Below, one piece after another: positions 8,178 to 16,314 of a DNA stretch of 64,000 nt (position 1 is its first letter; each line of letters starts with the position of its first letter). Source of the stretch: Chloroflexota bacterium (GTDB lineage Bacteria; Chloroflexota; Dehalococcoidia; Tepidiformales; Tepidiformaceae); NCBI GenBank assembly GCA_026710655.1, contig JAPOQN010000030.1:18267-82266 (forward strand). Reading direction: 5' to 3'. The notes under the pieces are model-generated. The model had not been told where the DNA came from. It saw only the letters and a list, made by a program, of their open reading frames with translations, and ran no database searches. The position numbers and the translations under genes are program-made.

Positions 8178-9431
8178 ATGACCACCGGCACCGACAGCGA
8201 ACTGTACCCGCTCGGAGAAGCGCCGCCGCTCGGCGAAGTACCCGCACGGATGCACGCGCAGCTCATCCGCGAGTCCCGTTTCGGCGAGCCCCTCCAGGCA
8301 TTCGCCCCCGAGGTCGTCGATATCCCCCCCGTTGGCCCCGACGACGCGCTCGTCTACGTAATGGCCGCGGGCGTCAACTACAACAACGTCTGGGCCGGCC
8401 GCGGCGTCCCCATCGATGTCATCGCCGCCCGGCAGAAGGCCGGCGAGGCCGAGGACTTTCATATCGGCGGCTCCGATGCCTCCGGGATCGTTTATGCCGT
8501 CGGCGAGAACGTCACCAACATCAAGGTCGGCGACGAAGTCATCGCCCATTGCGGCATCTGGAACGTGCACGCGCCCGGGATCACCTCGGGTGGCGACCCC
8601 ATGTACGACCCCTCCTTCCGCATCTGGGGCTACGAGACCAACTGGGGCTCCTTCGCCCAGTTCACCAAGGTGCAGGCCCACCAGTGCCTGCCCAAGGCCC
8701 CCCACCTCAGCTGGGAAGAGGCCGCCGCCCCCACCCTCGTGGGCGCCACCGCCTACCGCATGCTCTGCTCCTGGCAGCCGCACACCGTCCGCGAGGACGA
8801 CGTCGTCCTCATCTGGGGCGGCGCCGGCGGCCTCGGCACGATGGCCATCCAGCTCGCCGCCCTCCAGGGGGCGAAGCCCATCGCCGTCGTCTCCAGCGAC
8901 GCCAAGGGCGAGTACTGCAAGCAGCTCGGCGCCGTCGGCTACATCAACCGCAAGAACTTCGACCACTGGGGCCGCCTCCCCGACTGGGAGGACCAGTCCG
9001 GCATGGGCAAGTTCGCCAAGGGGGCTCGCGCCTTCGGCAAGGCCATCTGGGACGTGCTCGGCGAGCGCCGCAGCCCCCGCATCGTCTTCGAGCACCCCGG
9101 CGAGGACACCCTCCCGACCTCCATGTTCGTGTGCGATACGGGCGGCATGGTCGTCATCTGCGCCGGCACCACCGGCTACAACGCCGATATCGACCTGCGC
9201 TACCTCTGGATGCGCCAGAAGCGCTTCCAGGGCTCCCACTTCGCCAACGACGAGCAGGCGGGCGCGTTCAACGACCTCGTCATCCAGGGCAAGATCGACC
9301 CCTGCCTCTCCCGCGTCTTCCCCTTCGAGGAGACGGGCGCCTGCCACCAGCTCATGTTCGAAAATCGCCACCCCGACGGCAACATGGCGATCCTCGTGGG
9401 CGCCACCGAAGAGGGACAGGGACGCCGCTAG
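8178..9431 (+). CDS. ccr: crotonyl-CoA carboxylase/reductase
   Basis: NADPH- and CO2-dependent MDR-family enzyme that turns crotonyl-CoA into (2S)-ethylmalonyl-CoA, the key step of the ethylmalonyl-CoA pathway, and can supply ethylmalonyl-CoA extender units. The 417-residue length and motifs fit: [12 protein letters not shown], the [14 protein letters not shown] region, the Rossmann motif [15 protein letters not shown] and [10 protein letters not shown] near the C-terminus, which contain the Asn, Glu and His positions implicated in CO2 binding in the Kitasatospora enzyme. I chose the ATG at 8178; the longer frame from 8049 is not family-like. The next two genes run in the same direction and fit later steps of the pathway. 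Confidence 0.93.
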   Translation: MTTGTDSELYPLGEAPPLGEVPARMHAQLIRESRFGEPLQAFAPEVVDIPPVGPDDALVYVMAAGVNYNNVWAGRGVPIDVIAARQKAGEAEDFHIGGSDASGIVYAVGENVTNIKVGDEVIAHCGIWNVHAPGITSGGDPMYDPSFRIWGYETNWGSFAQFTKVQAHQCLPKAPHLSWEEAAAPTLVGATAYRMLCSWQPHTVREDDVVLIWGGAGGLGTMAIQLAALQGAKPIAVVSSDAKGEYCKQLGAVGYINRKNFDHWGRLPDWEDQSGMGKFAKGARAFGKAIWDVLGERRSPRIVFEHPGEDTLPTSMFVCDTGGMVVICAGTTGYNADIDLRYLWMRQKRFQGSHFANDEQAGAFNDLVIQGKIDPCLSRVFPFEETGACHQLMFENRHPDGNMAILVGATEEGQGRR

Positions 9432-9481
9432 GGCCGCGACCACGCGGCTGCATCACCCAACACCAGGAAGGGACCTGCTGA

Positions 9482-10657
9482 ATGGCGCGTGACTTCGCCG
9501 CCGACATCCTCGATCCCATCGCCCAGGAGATCGTCTCCAACGTCGGCGTCTGGGTAGACCGCGAGGTCAAGCCCGTCGCCAGCGAGTACGAGCACGCCGA
9601 CGAGTACCCCGAGCCCCTCGTCAACGGCATGGCCGAGATGGGCCTCTTCTCCATCAAGATTCCCGAGGCCTACGGCGGCCTCGACCTCAGCTTCGAGTGC
9701 TACGCCGGCGTCTGCATCGAGCTCGCCCGCGGCTGGATGAGCCTCGCCGGCGTCCTCAACACGCACGTCCTCGTCGGCTACGCCATCTCCACCTACGGCA
9801 CCGAGGAGCAGAAGCAGAGCTTCCTCCCGCGCATGATCGACCCCGAGATCCGCGCCGCCCTCAGCATCACCGAGCCCGACGCCGGCTCCGACGCCCAGGC
9901 CATCAAGACCCAGGCCACCCGCGACGGCGACGACTACGTCATTAACGGCCAGAAGATGTGGGTCACCAACGGCCAGCGCGCGGGCGTCTACCTCGTCCTC
10001 ACCAAGACCAACGTCGACGCCCAACCCGCCCATCGCGGCATCAGCGCCTTCCTCGTCGAGCCCGACACCGAGGGCTTCTTCGTCGGCCGCAAGCTCGAGA
10101 AGCTCGGATACAAGGGCGTCGAGACCACCGAGCTCGCCTTCGACAACGCCCGCGTCCCCGCCGGCAACCTCCTCAGCGGCGACGAGGGCCGTGGCTTCCA
10201 GCACGTCATGAGCGCGCTTGAGGTCGGCCGCATCAACGTCGCCGCCCGCGGCGTGGGCGTCTCCCAGGCCGCCTTCGAGGACGCCATCGCCTACGCCCAG
10301 CAGCGGCACGCCTTCGGCAAGCCCATCGGCCAGCACCAGGCCCAGCAGATCCGCCTCGCCGAGATGGCGACCAAGATCCGCGCCGCCCGCCTCCTCACCT
10401 TCGACGCCGCCCGCCGCAAGGACAGCGGCGCCCGCTCCGACCTCGACGCCGGCATGGCCAAGCTCTTCGCCACCGAGGTCTGCCAGGAAGTCGTCCTCGA
10501 AGCCCTGCGCCTCCACGGCGGCGTCGGCTACAGCAAGGAGCTTCCCCTCGAGCGCTACTACCGCGACGCACCCGTCATGGTCATCGCCGAGGGCACCAGC
10601 GACATCCAGAAGATCGTCATCGCCCGCAACCTCCTCCGCGAGTACGCCATCGACTAG
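9482..10657 (+). CDS. acyl-CoA dehydrogenase, candidate methylsuccinyl-CoA dehydrogenase
   Basis: FAD-dependent acyl-CoA dehydrogenase of 391 residues. Visible family features: the FAD/substrate segment SITEPDAGSDAQAIKTQA, the NGQKMWVTNGQ loop, the RQHAFGKPIGQHQ-type helix (here QQRHAFGKPIGQHQA) and the C-terminal AEGTSDIQKIVIARNLL, whose Glu is the usual catalytic base. It lies 50 bases after ccr and 60 before a MaoC gene, so methylsuccinyl-CoA dehydrogenation in the ethylmalonyl-CoA pathway is an attractive role. That substrate is inferred from context; short-chain acyl-CoA oxidation is the alternative. Confidence 0.85.
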   Translation: MARDFAADILDPIAQEIVSNVGVWVDREVKPVASEYEHADEYPEPLVNGMAEMGLFSIKIPEAYGGLDLSFECYAGVCIELARGWMSLAGVLNTHVLVGYAISTYGTEEQKQSFLPRMIDPEIRAALSITEPDAGSDAQAIKTQATRDGDDYVINGQKMWVTNGQRAGVYLVLTKTNVDAQPAHRGISAFLVEPDTEGFFVGRKLEKLGYKGVETTELAFDNARVPAGNLLSGDEGRGFQHVMSALEVGRINVAARGVGVSQAAFEDAIAYAQQRHAFGKPIGQHQAQQIRLAEMATKIRAARLLTFDAARRKDSGARSDLDAGMAKLFATEVCQEVVLEALRLHGGVGYSKELPLERYYRDAPVMVIAEGTSDIQKIVIARNLLREYAID

Positions 10658-10717
10658 CGAGTCCCGGGAGGGGCAGGCGGGGACCAACAGCCAAGAGCCA
10701 ACAACCAGGAGCCAGAT

Positions 10718-11200
10718 ATGACTGTCCACGACGGGCGCGAAGACTTCGGTCGCTACTACGAGGAGTTCGAGGTCGGCGACGTGTTCAAGCACTGGCCCGG
10801 ACGCACCATCACCGAGTACGACGACATCCTCCACTGCATGCAGACGATGAACCACCACCCCCTCCACATCGACGCGCGCTACGCCGAGGAGGAGACCCAG
10901 TTCGGCCAGAACGTGGTCGTCGGCACCCTCGTCTACTCCATCGTCTTCGGCATGACCGTCACCGAGATCTCGGGCAAGGCCATCGCCAACCTCGAGGTCG
11001 AGTCCCTCAGGCACACCGCCCCCACCTTCCACGGCGACACCGTCTACGCCGAGACCACCGTGACCGACAAGGTCGAGTCCCGCTCCCGCAACGACCGCGG
11101 CATCGTCACCGTCGACACGCGCGCCTACAACCAGCGCGACGAGACGGTCCTCACATTCACCCGCAAGGTCATGGTCCCCAGGCGCGATCCGGGCGAGTAG
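10718..11200 (+). CDS. MaoC-like hydratase, candidate mesaconyl-CoA hydratase
   Basis: Single hot-dog-fold protein of 160 residues. It contains the hydratase-2 type catalytic region: an acidic residue then N-H-H-P-L-H-I-D (residues about 46-53), followed by the VVVGTLVYSIVFGM helix and the SLRHTAPTFHGDTVY strand. Such enzymes add water to enoyl-CoAs. Position after ccr and an acyl-CoA dehydrogenase suggests mesaconyl-CoA hydration to methylmalyl-CoA. Known Proteobacterial mesaconyl-CoA hydratases are two-domain proteins of about 340 residues, while this has one domain, so a homodimer and perhaps a different substrate are possible. Confidence 0.82.
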   Translation: MTVHDGREDFGRYYEEFEVGDVFKHWPGRTITEYDDILHCMQTMNHHPLHIDARYAEEETQFGQNVVVGTLVYSIVFGMTVTEISGKAIANLEVESLRHTAPTFHGDTVYAETTVTDKVESRSRNDRGIVTVDTRAYNQRDETVLTFTRKVMVPRRDPGE

Positions 11201-11211
11201 CCTCTTTGGAC

Positions 11212-11481
11212 ATGCTGGCACGCATCCCTTTGCTCCTGGAACCCCAGCCTGAGGGCGGCTACACGGTCACTTCCCCCCTCCTGCAGGAACTAATCACCGA
11301 GGGCGACACCGTGGCCGAGTGCCTTGCTCACGCCGAAGATGCCTTCGCGGCGGTGACGGAGATATATGCACATTGGAACCGGCCAATGCCTTCGAGCATC
11401 TACTTCGACGACAGTGCCGGGCCGTTGCTGATCGAGGCAGTCGTGCCGTTCCCCGAGTCCGAGGAGGGTTTGCCGGCCTAG
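11212..11481 (+). CDS. HicB-family antitoxin-like protein, apparently without HicA
   Basis: Eighty-nine residues with the HicB partial RNase-H fold pattern: EPQPEGGYTVTSPLLQELITEGDTVAECLAHAEDAF, in which a strand turn strand is followed by the T-E-C-L-x-x-A helix. The ATG at 11212 is preferred over a TTG at 11206. No hicA-like double-stranded-RNA-binding toxin is encoded next to it: upstream is maoC and the downstream gene is convergent. HicB-like orphans are common and may act as regulators. Its stop codon interlocks with the pcrA stop in the palindrome CTAG. Confidence 0.7.
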   Translation: MLARIPLLLEPQPEGGYTVTSPLLQELITEGDTVAECLAHAEDAFAAVTEIYAHWNRPMPSSIYFDDSAGPLLIEAVVPFPESEEGLPA

Positions 11482-13700
11482 GCCCGCTCCAGCGGGGCCA
11501 GGCTCTGCAGGAGCCGCTTGACCCCCGCGTTCGTGTCGTCGAACGCCACCACCACCTCCACATCCCCCCGGCGCTCCTGGGAGCTCACCACGATCCCCTC
11601 CCCGAAGTGCGAGTGGCGCACCCGCTCGCCCGCCTGCCACTCGGGCTCGGTTGCGGCCACCGCAGAAGCCGAGGTCGCGGCCGGCTCCGATGCGGGGGCG
11701 GGGCGCGGTGCCGGGGCGACTCGATCCCCTACCGTCCGCCGTTCGCCGCTTCGGTAAGGCTGTAGCAGGTGCTCCGGTATCTCCGCCAGGAACCGTGACG
11801 GCGGGTTCGTGAGCGGACGCCCTCCTAGGTAGCGACGGTAGGCCCGAGTCAGGTACACCGACTCCTCCGCCCGCGTAATCCCGACGTACGCCAGCCGCCG
11901 CTCCTCCTCCAGTTGCCGGGGGTCATCGAACGAGCGGATGTGGGGCAGCACCCCCTCCTCCATCCCCACCAGGAACACGACCGGGAACTCCAGCCCCTTG
12001 GCCGCATGCAGCGTGATCAGCGTCACCGCCTCCACCGCCCCCTCCAGTTCGTCCACGTCCGCCACCAGCGCCACATCCTGCAGGAAGCTCGCGAGGTCCG
12101 CCGCCTCCCCCCCGGTCGTGTCTTCGTACTGCGCCATCACCGTCCGAAGCTGCAGCACGTTCTCCAGCCGCTCCTCCCCGCCCTCGTCGCGGTCGCGCAG
12201 ATACTCGACGTAGCCGCTCTCCTGCAGCACGTGGTCGAGCAACTCCGCCAGCGGGCGGTCGCGCTCCCCGCGCATCGCCTCGACCGCGTGAACGAACCGC
12301 CGGATCGCCGTCGCCGCGCGCGCCGCGATGCCGGGTACCGGCTCGCCCCGCGCCGCCGCCTCGCACGCGTCCCACACGGCCAGGCCCGTGGAGCCCGCGT
12401 ATTCCGACAGTCGCGCGAGGGTCGTGTCGCCGATGCCCCGCGCCGGCACGTTGATGATGCGCAGCAGGCTCGCCTCGTCGAGCCGGTTGTGCACCAGCCG
12501 CAGGTACGCGATGAGGTCCTTGATCTCCCGCCGCTGGTAGAAGCGCACGCCCCCGATCAGCCGGTACGGAATCCGGTGCCGCACGAGCGCGTCCTCGATC
12601 GGTCGCGACTGCGCGTTCGTGCGGTACAGCACCGCGATCGACCCGAGGGATCGGTCCGTCGTCGCGAGACGCTCCACCTCGCGCGCCACGAACTCGCCCT
12701 CCTCCTCGTCGTTATAGGCCTCGTAGGTCGCCAGCGCCTGGCCCGACTCCTGCTCCGTCCAGAGCGCGCGCTCGATGTGGCTGCGGTTGTTGCTGATGAC
12801 GGCGTTGGCGGCGTCGAGGATCGGCTGCGTCGACCGGTAGTTCTGCTCCAGCAGGTAGGTCTCCGCCTCGGGGAAGTCGCGCAGGAAGTACTGCGTGTTG
12901 CGCGCGTCCGCCGCCCGCCACGAATAGATGCTCTGGTCAGGGTCGCCCACCACGCAGATGTTCCCGTGTACCGACGCCAGCTGGCGCGCCAGCGCGTACT
13001 GCGCCGGGTTCGTGTCCTGGAACTCGTCCACGAGCACGTGCCGGTACTGCCCCGACCGCCGCTCCAGCGCCGCCTCCGACTCCCGGAACAGCCGTACCGT
13101 CTCCGTCAGCAGGTCGTCGAAGTCGAGCGCCGAGGCCTCCCGCAGGCTTTGCTGGTAACGCTCGTAGGCGCGCGCCACCACCTCCTGGAAGTAGTTCTCC
13201 GTCTGACGCTTGAAGTGGTCCGCGCCCCGCATCTCGCTCTTCGCGCTTGAGATCGCGGAGAGGACCGACCGCGGCGTGAACTGGCGCGAGTCGACGTGCA
13301 GGCTCTCAAGCACGCGCTTCATAAGGGCCGTCTGGTCGGCGTCGTCGTAGATCACGTAGTCGGGCGAGAGCCCGATGTCCTGCCCGTGAATGCGCAGCCA
13401 GCGCGCGCACATCGAGTGGAACGTGCCGAGATGCAGCTTGGCCGCATCCTCCCCGAGGAGGCCCTGCGCCCGCGAGCGCATCTCGCGAGCCGCCTTGTTC
13501 GTGAAGGTCACCGCGAGGATCTGCCAGGGCGCGACGCGCTGCTCCCCGACGAGCCAGGCAATGCGGTGCATGATTACCCGCGTCTTGCCGCTGCCCGGCC
13601 CCGCCAGGATGAGCTGCGCGCCCTCGGAGTGCTCCACCGCCGCGCGCTGCGCCGGGTTCAGGCCCTCGACGGCAGGGGATGGGGGCTGGGTGGCTGTCAC
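11478..13700 (-). CDS. pcrA: UvrD/PcrA superfamily 1 DNA helicase
   Basis: ATP-dependent 3'-5' DNA helicase for repair and replication restart. The 740-residue protein has Walker A AGPGSGKTRVI, the VDEFQDTNPAQ Walker B motif, GDPDQSIYSWRAAD, the NYRS motif and the later VTLITLHAAKGLEFPVVFLVG and EEERRLAYVGITRAEE motifs. The C-terminal 120 residues hold an Ala/Pro-rich linker and a PcrA/UvrD Tudor-like tail (WQAGERVRHSHFGEGIVV). I choose the GTG at 13700 because TACGAT stands six bases before it; the ORF is open to 13817 but that extension is basic and not family-like. Confidence 0.95.
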   Translation of the reverse strand: MTATQPPSPAVEGLNPAQRAAVEHSEGAQLILAGPGSGKTRVIMHRIAWLVGEQRVAPWQILAVTFTNKAAREMRSRAQGLLGEDAAKLHLGTFHSMCARWLRIHGQDIGLSPDYVIYDDADQTALMKRVLESLHVDSRQFTPRSVLSAISSAKSEMRGADHFKRQTENYFQEVVARAYERYQQSLREASALDFDDLLTETVRLFRESEAALERRSGQYRHVLVDEFQDTNPAQYALARQLASVHGNICVVGDPDQSIYSWRAADARNTQYFLRDFPEAETYLLEQNYRSTQPILDAANAVISNNRSHIERALWTEQESGQALATYEAYNDEEEGEFVAREVERLATTDRSLGSIAVLYRTNAQSRPIEDALVRHRIPYRLIGGVRFYQRREIKDLIAYLRLVHNRLDEASLLRIINVPARGIGDTTLARLSEYAGSTGLAVWDACEAAARGEPVPGIAARAATAIRRFVHAVEAMRGERDRPLAELLDHVLQESGYVEYLRDRDEGGEERLENVLQLRTVMAQYEDTTGGEAADLASFLQDVALVADVDELEGAVEAVTLITLHAAKGLEFPVVFLVGMEEGVLPHIRSFDDPRQLEEERRLAYVGITRAEESVYLTRAYRRYLGGRPLTNPPSRFLAEIPEHLLQPYRSGERRTVGDRVAPAPRPAPASEPAATSASAVAATEPEWQAGERVRHSHFGEGIVVSSQERRGDVEVVVAFDDTNAGVKRLLQSLAPLERA

Positions 13701-13706
13701 CCTCGT

Positions 13707-13712
13707 ATCGTA
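13707..13712 (-). promoter_or_regulatory. -10 box (TACGAT) placed for a leaderless pcrA mRNA
   Basis: On the minus strand TACGAT is followed by six bases and then the GTG of pcrA. Transcription starting about seven bases after the hexamer would begin at the start codon. No Shine-Dalgarno fits between them. Confidence 0.55.
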
Positions 13713-13861
13713 TCGGCTCCGCCCCTCCCGCGCGCGCAGTGTGATCAGGCGACTGAACAGTTTCCATCGCGCACCTACGGGGCGATGTTGTAACCTCAGA
13801 TTCTGGCGGTGCGCCACGCTCGCGAGACGGCGATTACGTGGCCGGAAGGTAAGGACGCTCG

Positions 13862-14416
13862 ATGTTCGACTGGCCCGGCGGCGAGTGGCAGGACACCGTA
13901 CGGCTCGTCCTCACGGTGCTGGCGATCTACGGCGCCGTCATCTGGGTAGCCCTCATCTTCTGGGTATTCCGCGACATCCGCCAGCGCACCCGCGACCCCA
14001 TCATGCAGCTCATCTCCGTGCTGCTCGTCCTCGCCTTCTTCCTCCCCGGGCACTGGGTCTACCTCATCCTCCGCCCGCGCCAGACCCTCACCGAGCTCTA
14101 CGAACGCTCCCTCGAGGAGGAGGCCATCCTCCAGGATCTCGACGACCAGAAGGCTTGCCCCGCCTGCCGCCGCCGCGTGCGCGACGACTTCCTTGTCTGT
14201 CCCTCCTGCCTGACCGACCTGAAGGAACCCTGCACGGCCTGCGGCAAACCCCTCGACTACGGCTGGCTCGCCTGCCCCTACTGCGCCCGCGAGAAGGCCC
14301 CCTCAGTCGCCCCCGGACCCGCCCCCAACCACATCGAGGGCCCCGAATCCGGCCGCGGCGCGCTCGGCGGCCTCGTCCGCCGCTCCACCTCCCTCGTCCG
14401 CCGCCGCCCCGGCTAG
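13862..14416 (+). CDS. two-helix membrane protein with double zinc ribbon
   Basis: A 184-residue protein of unknown function. Two hydrophobic helices lie at about residues 13-35 and 46-66. Then comes a soluble part with four Cys pairs, CPAC, CPSC, CTAC and CPYC (about residues 98-141), which pattern as two zinc ribbons of the DZANK type. The tail is Pro/Arg-rich. Such proteins are widespread near membranes but uncharacterised. It starts at ATG 13862 after an AAGG-type ribosome site and is followed 16 bases later by a glycosylase gene. Confidence 0.85.
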   Translation: MFDWPGGEWQDTVRLVLTVLAIYGAVIWVALIFWVFRDIRQRTRDPIMQLISVLLVLAFFLPGHWVYLILRPRQTLTELYERSLEEEAILQDLDDQKACPACRRRVRDDFLVCPSCLTDLKEPCTACGKPLDYGWLACPYCAREKAPSVAPGPAPNHIEGPESGRGALGGLVRRSTSLVRRRPG

Positions 14417-14432
14417 GGCGGCGGCCCCCTCA

Positions 14433-15332
14433 ATGGACACAACAACGCGGAGACTCCCGCTCACCCAGCCCTTCAACCTCGACGGGACCCTCGACCTCAA
14501 TACCCAAGACTTCCGCTGGAAGCGTTGGCAAGATGGCGGAGGGGTGAACTGGCACTCGGGCGTACTCCAGGGACATCTGATTCACATCCGCCAGGACGAC
14601 GGCGTGCTCGAGTACCACGCGAGCGGAAACGCCGACTGCAGTGACGTGTTGCGGTCCTACTTCCGACTCGACGGGGACACCGAGATCACCCGTAACGAGC
14701 TGGCATCCCTCGATACCACGATGGCCCAGCTAACCGGACGCTTTCCTCACATGCGAGTACTTCGCCAGCCGGACCCCTGGGAGACCACCGTCGCTTTCAT
14801 CTGCACAGCCACAACGAGCATCAAGGGCACGAAGACCCGGGTGGAGCGAATCGCAAGCCAGGTCGGGAGCCCGCTCGTCCTCGCCGGCGACAAACGCTGG
14901 AGCTTTCCCTCTCCCCGAACCGTGCTTGAGCGCGAGCAGTGTGTGAAGAAATTACGCCTGGGACTCGACCGCGAGTCCAAGATCCTCGGTGCCGCCGCGC
15001 GCGTCTGTGGCGACGGAACTCCTCCACTCAATCTCGACACCCTCGCCCAACCCGGCGTGCCCTATCCCGAAGCTAGGTGGCAGTTGCTCTTCTCTCGAGG
15101 CATCGGTCCCAAAGTCGCCGACTGCATCTCGCTCTTCGCGCTGGACAAGCCCGAGGCATTTCCGGTGGACAGATGGGTGAGGGAAGCCGTCAAGCGAAAC
15201 TACTTCCCTGATGGGAAACTCCCCTCCGGCGATGACTTGGTCCGGTGGGGTCAGGAACGTTTCGGACGAGCCGCAGGCTACGCCAGCCAACTACTCTTCT
15301 TGGACGGATACCCAGGGCCGAAGACCCCTTAG
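14433..15332 (+). CDS. OGG1-type 8-oxoguanine DNA glycosylase/AP lyase
   Basis: Base-excision repair enzyme removing oxidised guanine. The 299-residue protein has the OGG N-terminal beta domain and the helix-hairpin-helix region GIGPKVADCISLFALDKPEAFPVD. By homology with human OGG1 the catalytic Lys is K227 in GPKVAD and the catalytic Asp is D246 in PVDRWV; both are present. WETTVAFICTATTSI matches the OGG segment that positions DNA. Bacterial OGG1-like (AlkA/OGG) forms are less common than MutM. It ends in a 3-base convergent overlap with the DRTGG gene. Confidence 0.9.
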   Translation: MDTTTRRLPLTQPFNLDGTLDLNTQDFRWKRWQDGGGVNWHSGVLQGHLIHIRQDDGVLEYHASGNADCSDVLRSYFRLDGDTEITRNELASLDTTMAQLTGRFPHMRVLRQPDPWETTVAFICTATTSIKGTKTRVERIASQVGSPLVLAGDKRWSFPSPRTVLEREQCVKKLRLGLDRESKILGAAARVCGDGTPPLNLDTLAQPGVPYPEARWQLLFSRGIGPKVADCISLFALDKPEAFPVDRWVREAVKRNYFPDGKLPSGDDLVRWGQERFGRAAGYASQLLFLDGYPGPKTP

Positions 15333-16207
15333 CCGCCCAGCGCCACCGCCACCCGTTCCGCCAGCCCCGTCGACCCCAACAGCTCCGACATCCGCTCCAG
15401 CTTGCGCTCCCCGTGGAAGCGCGTCCGGTCGAAGATGCCCTCCAGCGCGATGACCGTGTTTTCGGTGTCCGTGCGCGAGAGCATGACGGGCACGCCGCGC
15501 GCGGCCGCCGCGTCGAACAGGTACTCGCTGGGACGCCGCCCGCCCGTCAGGATGAGGCAGGCCGGCTCCGTCGCCAGCGCCGCCAGGTGCTGGTCTGTCT
15601 TGTCGAAGCGCACCACCACCGCCTTCGATTCGAAGCGGCTCAGGTACGGCTGCCCCGCATCCGACCCGATGGGCGCGATCACCAGGTGGTCGCAGGTCGG
15701 GTCGAGCCCGTCGCCTTCCACCAGCGTCTCCGCACGCAGCGTCGCCTGCGCCTCCGACACGCTGAAGCCCGCGAGCGTGCGGTCTTCGCCGATCGCGATC
15801 AGCGGCGCCCCGCCGACCTCTTCGGGCGCTTCCGTCAGCGCCGAGGCGGCTACGTCCACCGCCACGACCGCAACCGGAGCAACCTCGGAGACTCGCGCCT
15901 CGTCCGGCAGGCCGCGCGTGACGAGCACCGCCGCGTCGGCGCGCTCCAATGGCGCATCCAGCTCCCCCACGACGATCTCGTCGCCGCTGGGCGGCGGGAT
16001 GACGTCCGCCGCTACCGGCGTTGAGGCGCTCCCCGGCGCGAACTCAAGGCTGGAGAACCAGCGGGCGTCGGCGGCGGCATTGCCGTCGCCTTCGCCACGG
16101 ACGAGCCAGACGCGCTGGCCCGTGTAGGCGAGTGCGCGGGCCACGCTGGCGGCAACACCGGTCTTGCCGGCGCCCGGCGTGTCGGAGATCACGGTTAGCA
16201 AGGGCAT
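15329..16207 (-). CDS. P-loop ATPase with DRTGG domain (BioD/PTA-N-like)
   Basis: Cytosolic protein of 292 residues. It begins with a dethiobiotin-synthetase-like P-loop, SDTPGAGKTGVAASVARAL (residues 8-26). After a degenerate middle comes a DRTGG domain (about residues 175-285), seen in the APIGSD..YLSRFESKAVVVRFDKTDQHLAALAT and LTGGRRPSEYLFDAAAARGVPVML stretches. Homologues form the N-terminal part of some phosphotransacetylases or stand alone; a regulatory role has been proposed but the ligand is unknown. It is convergent with the glycosylase gene and divergent from the TPP-enzyme gene. Confidence 0.8.
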   Translation of the reverse strand: MPLLTVISDTPGAGKTGVAASVARALAYTGQRVWLVRGEGDGNAAADARWFSSLEFAPGSASTPVAADVIPPPSGDEIVVGELDAPLERADAAVLVTRGLPDEARVSEVAPVAVVAVDVAASALTEAPEEVGGAPLIAIGEDRTLAGFSVSEAQATLRAETLVEGDGLDPTCDHLVIAPIGSDAGQPYLSRFESKAVVVRFDKTDQHLAALATEPACLILTGGRRPSEYLFDAAAARGVPVMLSRTDTENTVIALEGIFDRTRFHGERKLERMSELLGSTGLAERVAVALGG

Positions 16208-16314
16208 CGCGCCCGATTCTGCACGTCACCCCTCCCTTGCGGCAAGCGCGGGGCCCGCACCGGTAGACTGACGCCGCCGCGCACACCCCGTCGCGGCCAC
16301 CAGAGGAGGACTCC

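Noticed and set aside
8109..9443. Long antisense frame of 444 codons opposite ccr
   Set aside because: Composition (Gly/Val/Asp-rich) is the mirror of a strongly coding GC-rich gene on the plus strand; no family pattern.
9428..11221. Very long antisense frame of 597 codons over the acyl-CoA dehydrogenase and maoC
   Set aside because: Shadow of two real plus-strand genes; Ala/Gly/Asp/Val-only composition and no recognisable domain.
16214..16221. Leaderless -10 (CAGAAT) for the DRTGG gene
   Set aside because: Spacing is eight bases and the first base differs from TANNNT; too weak to count.
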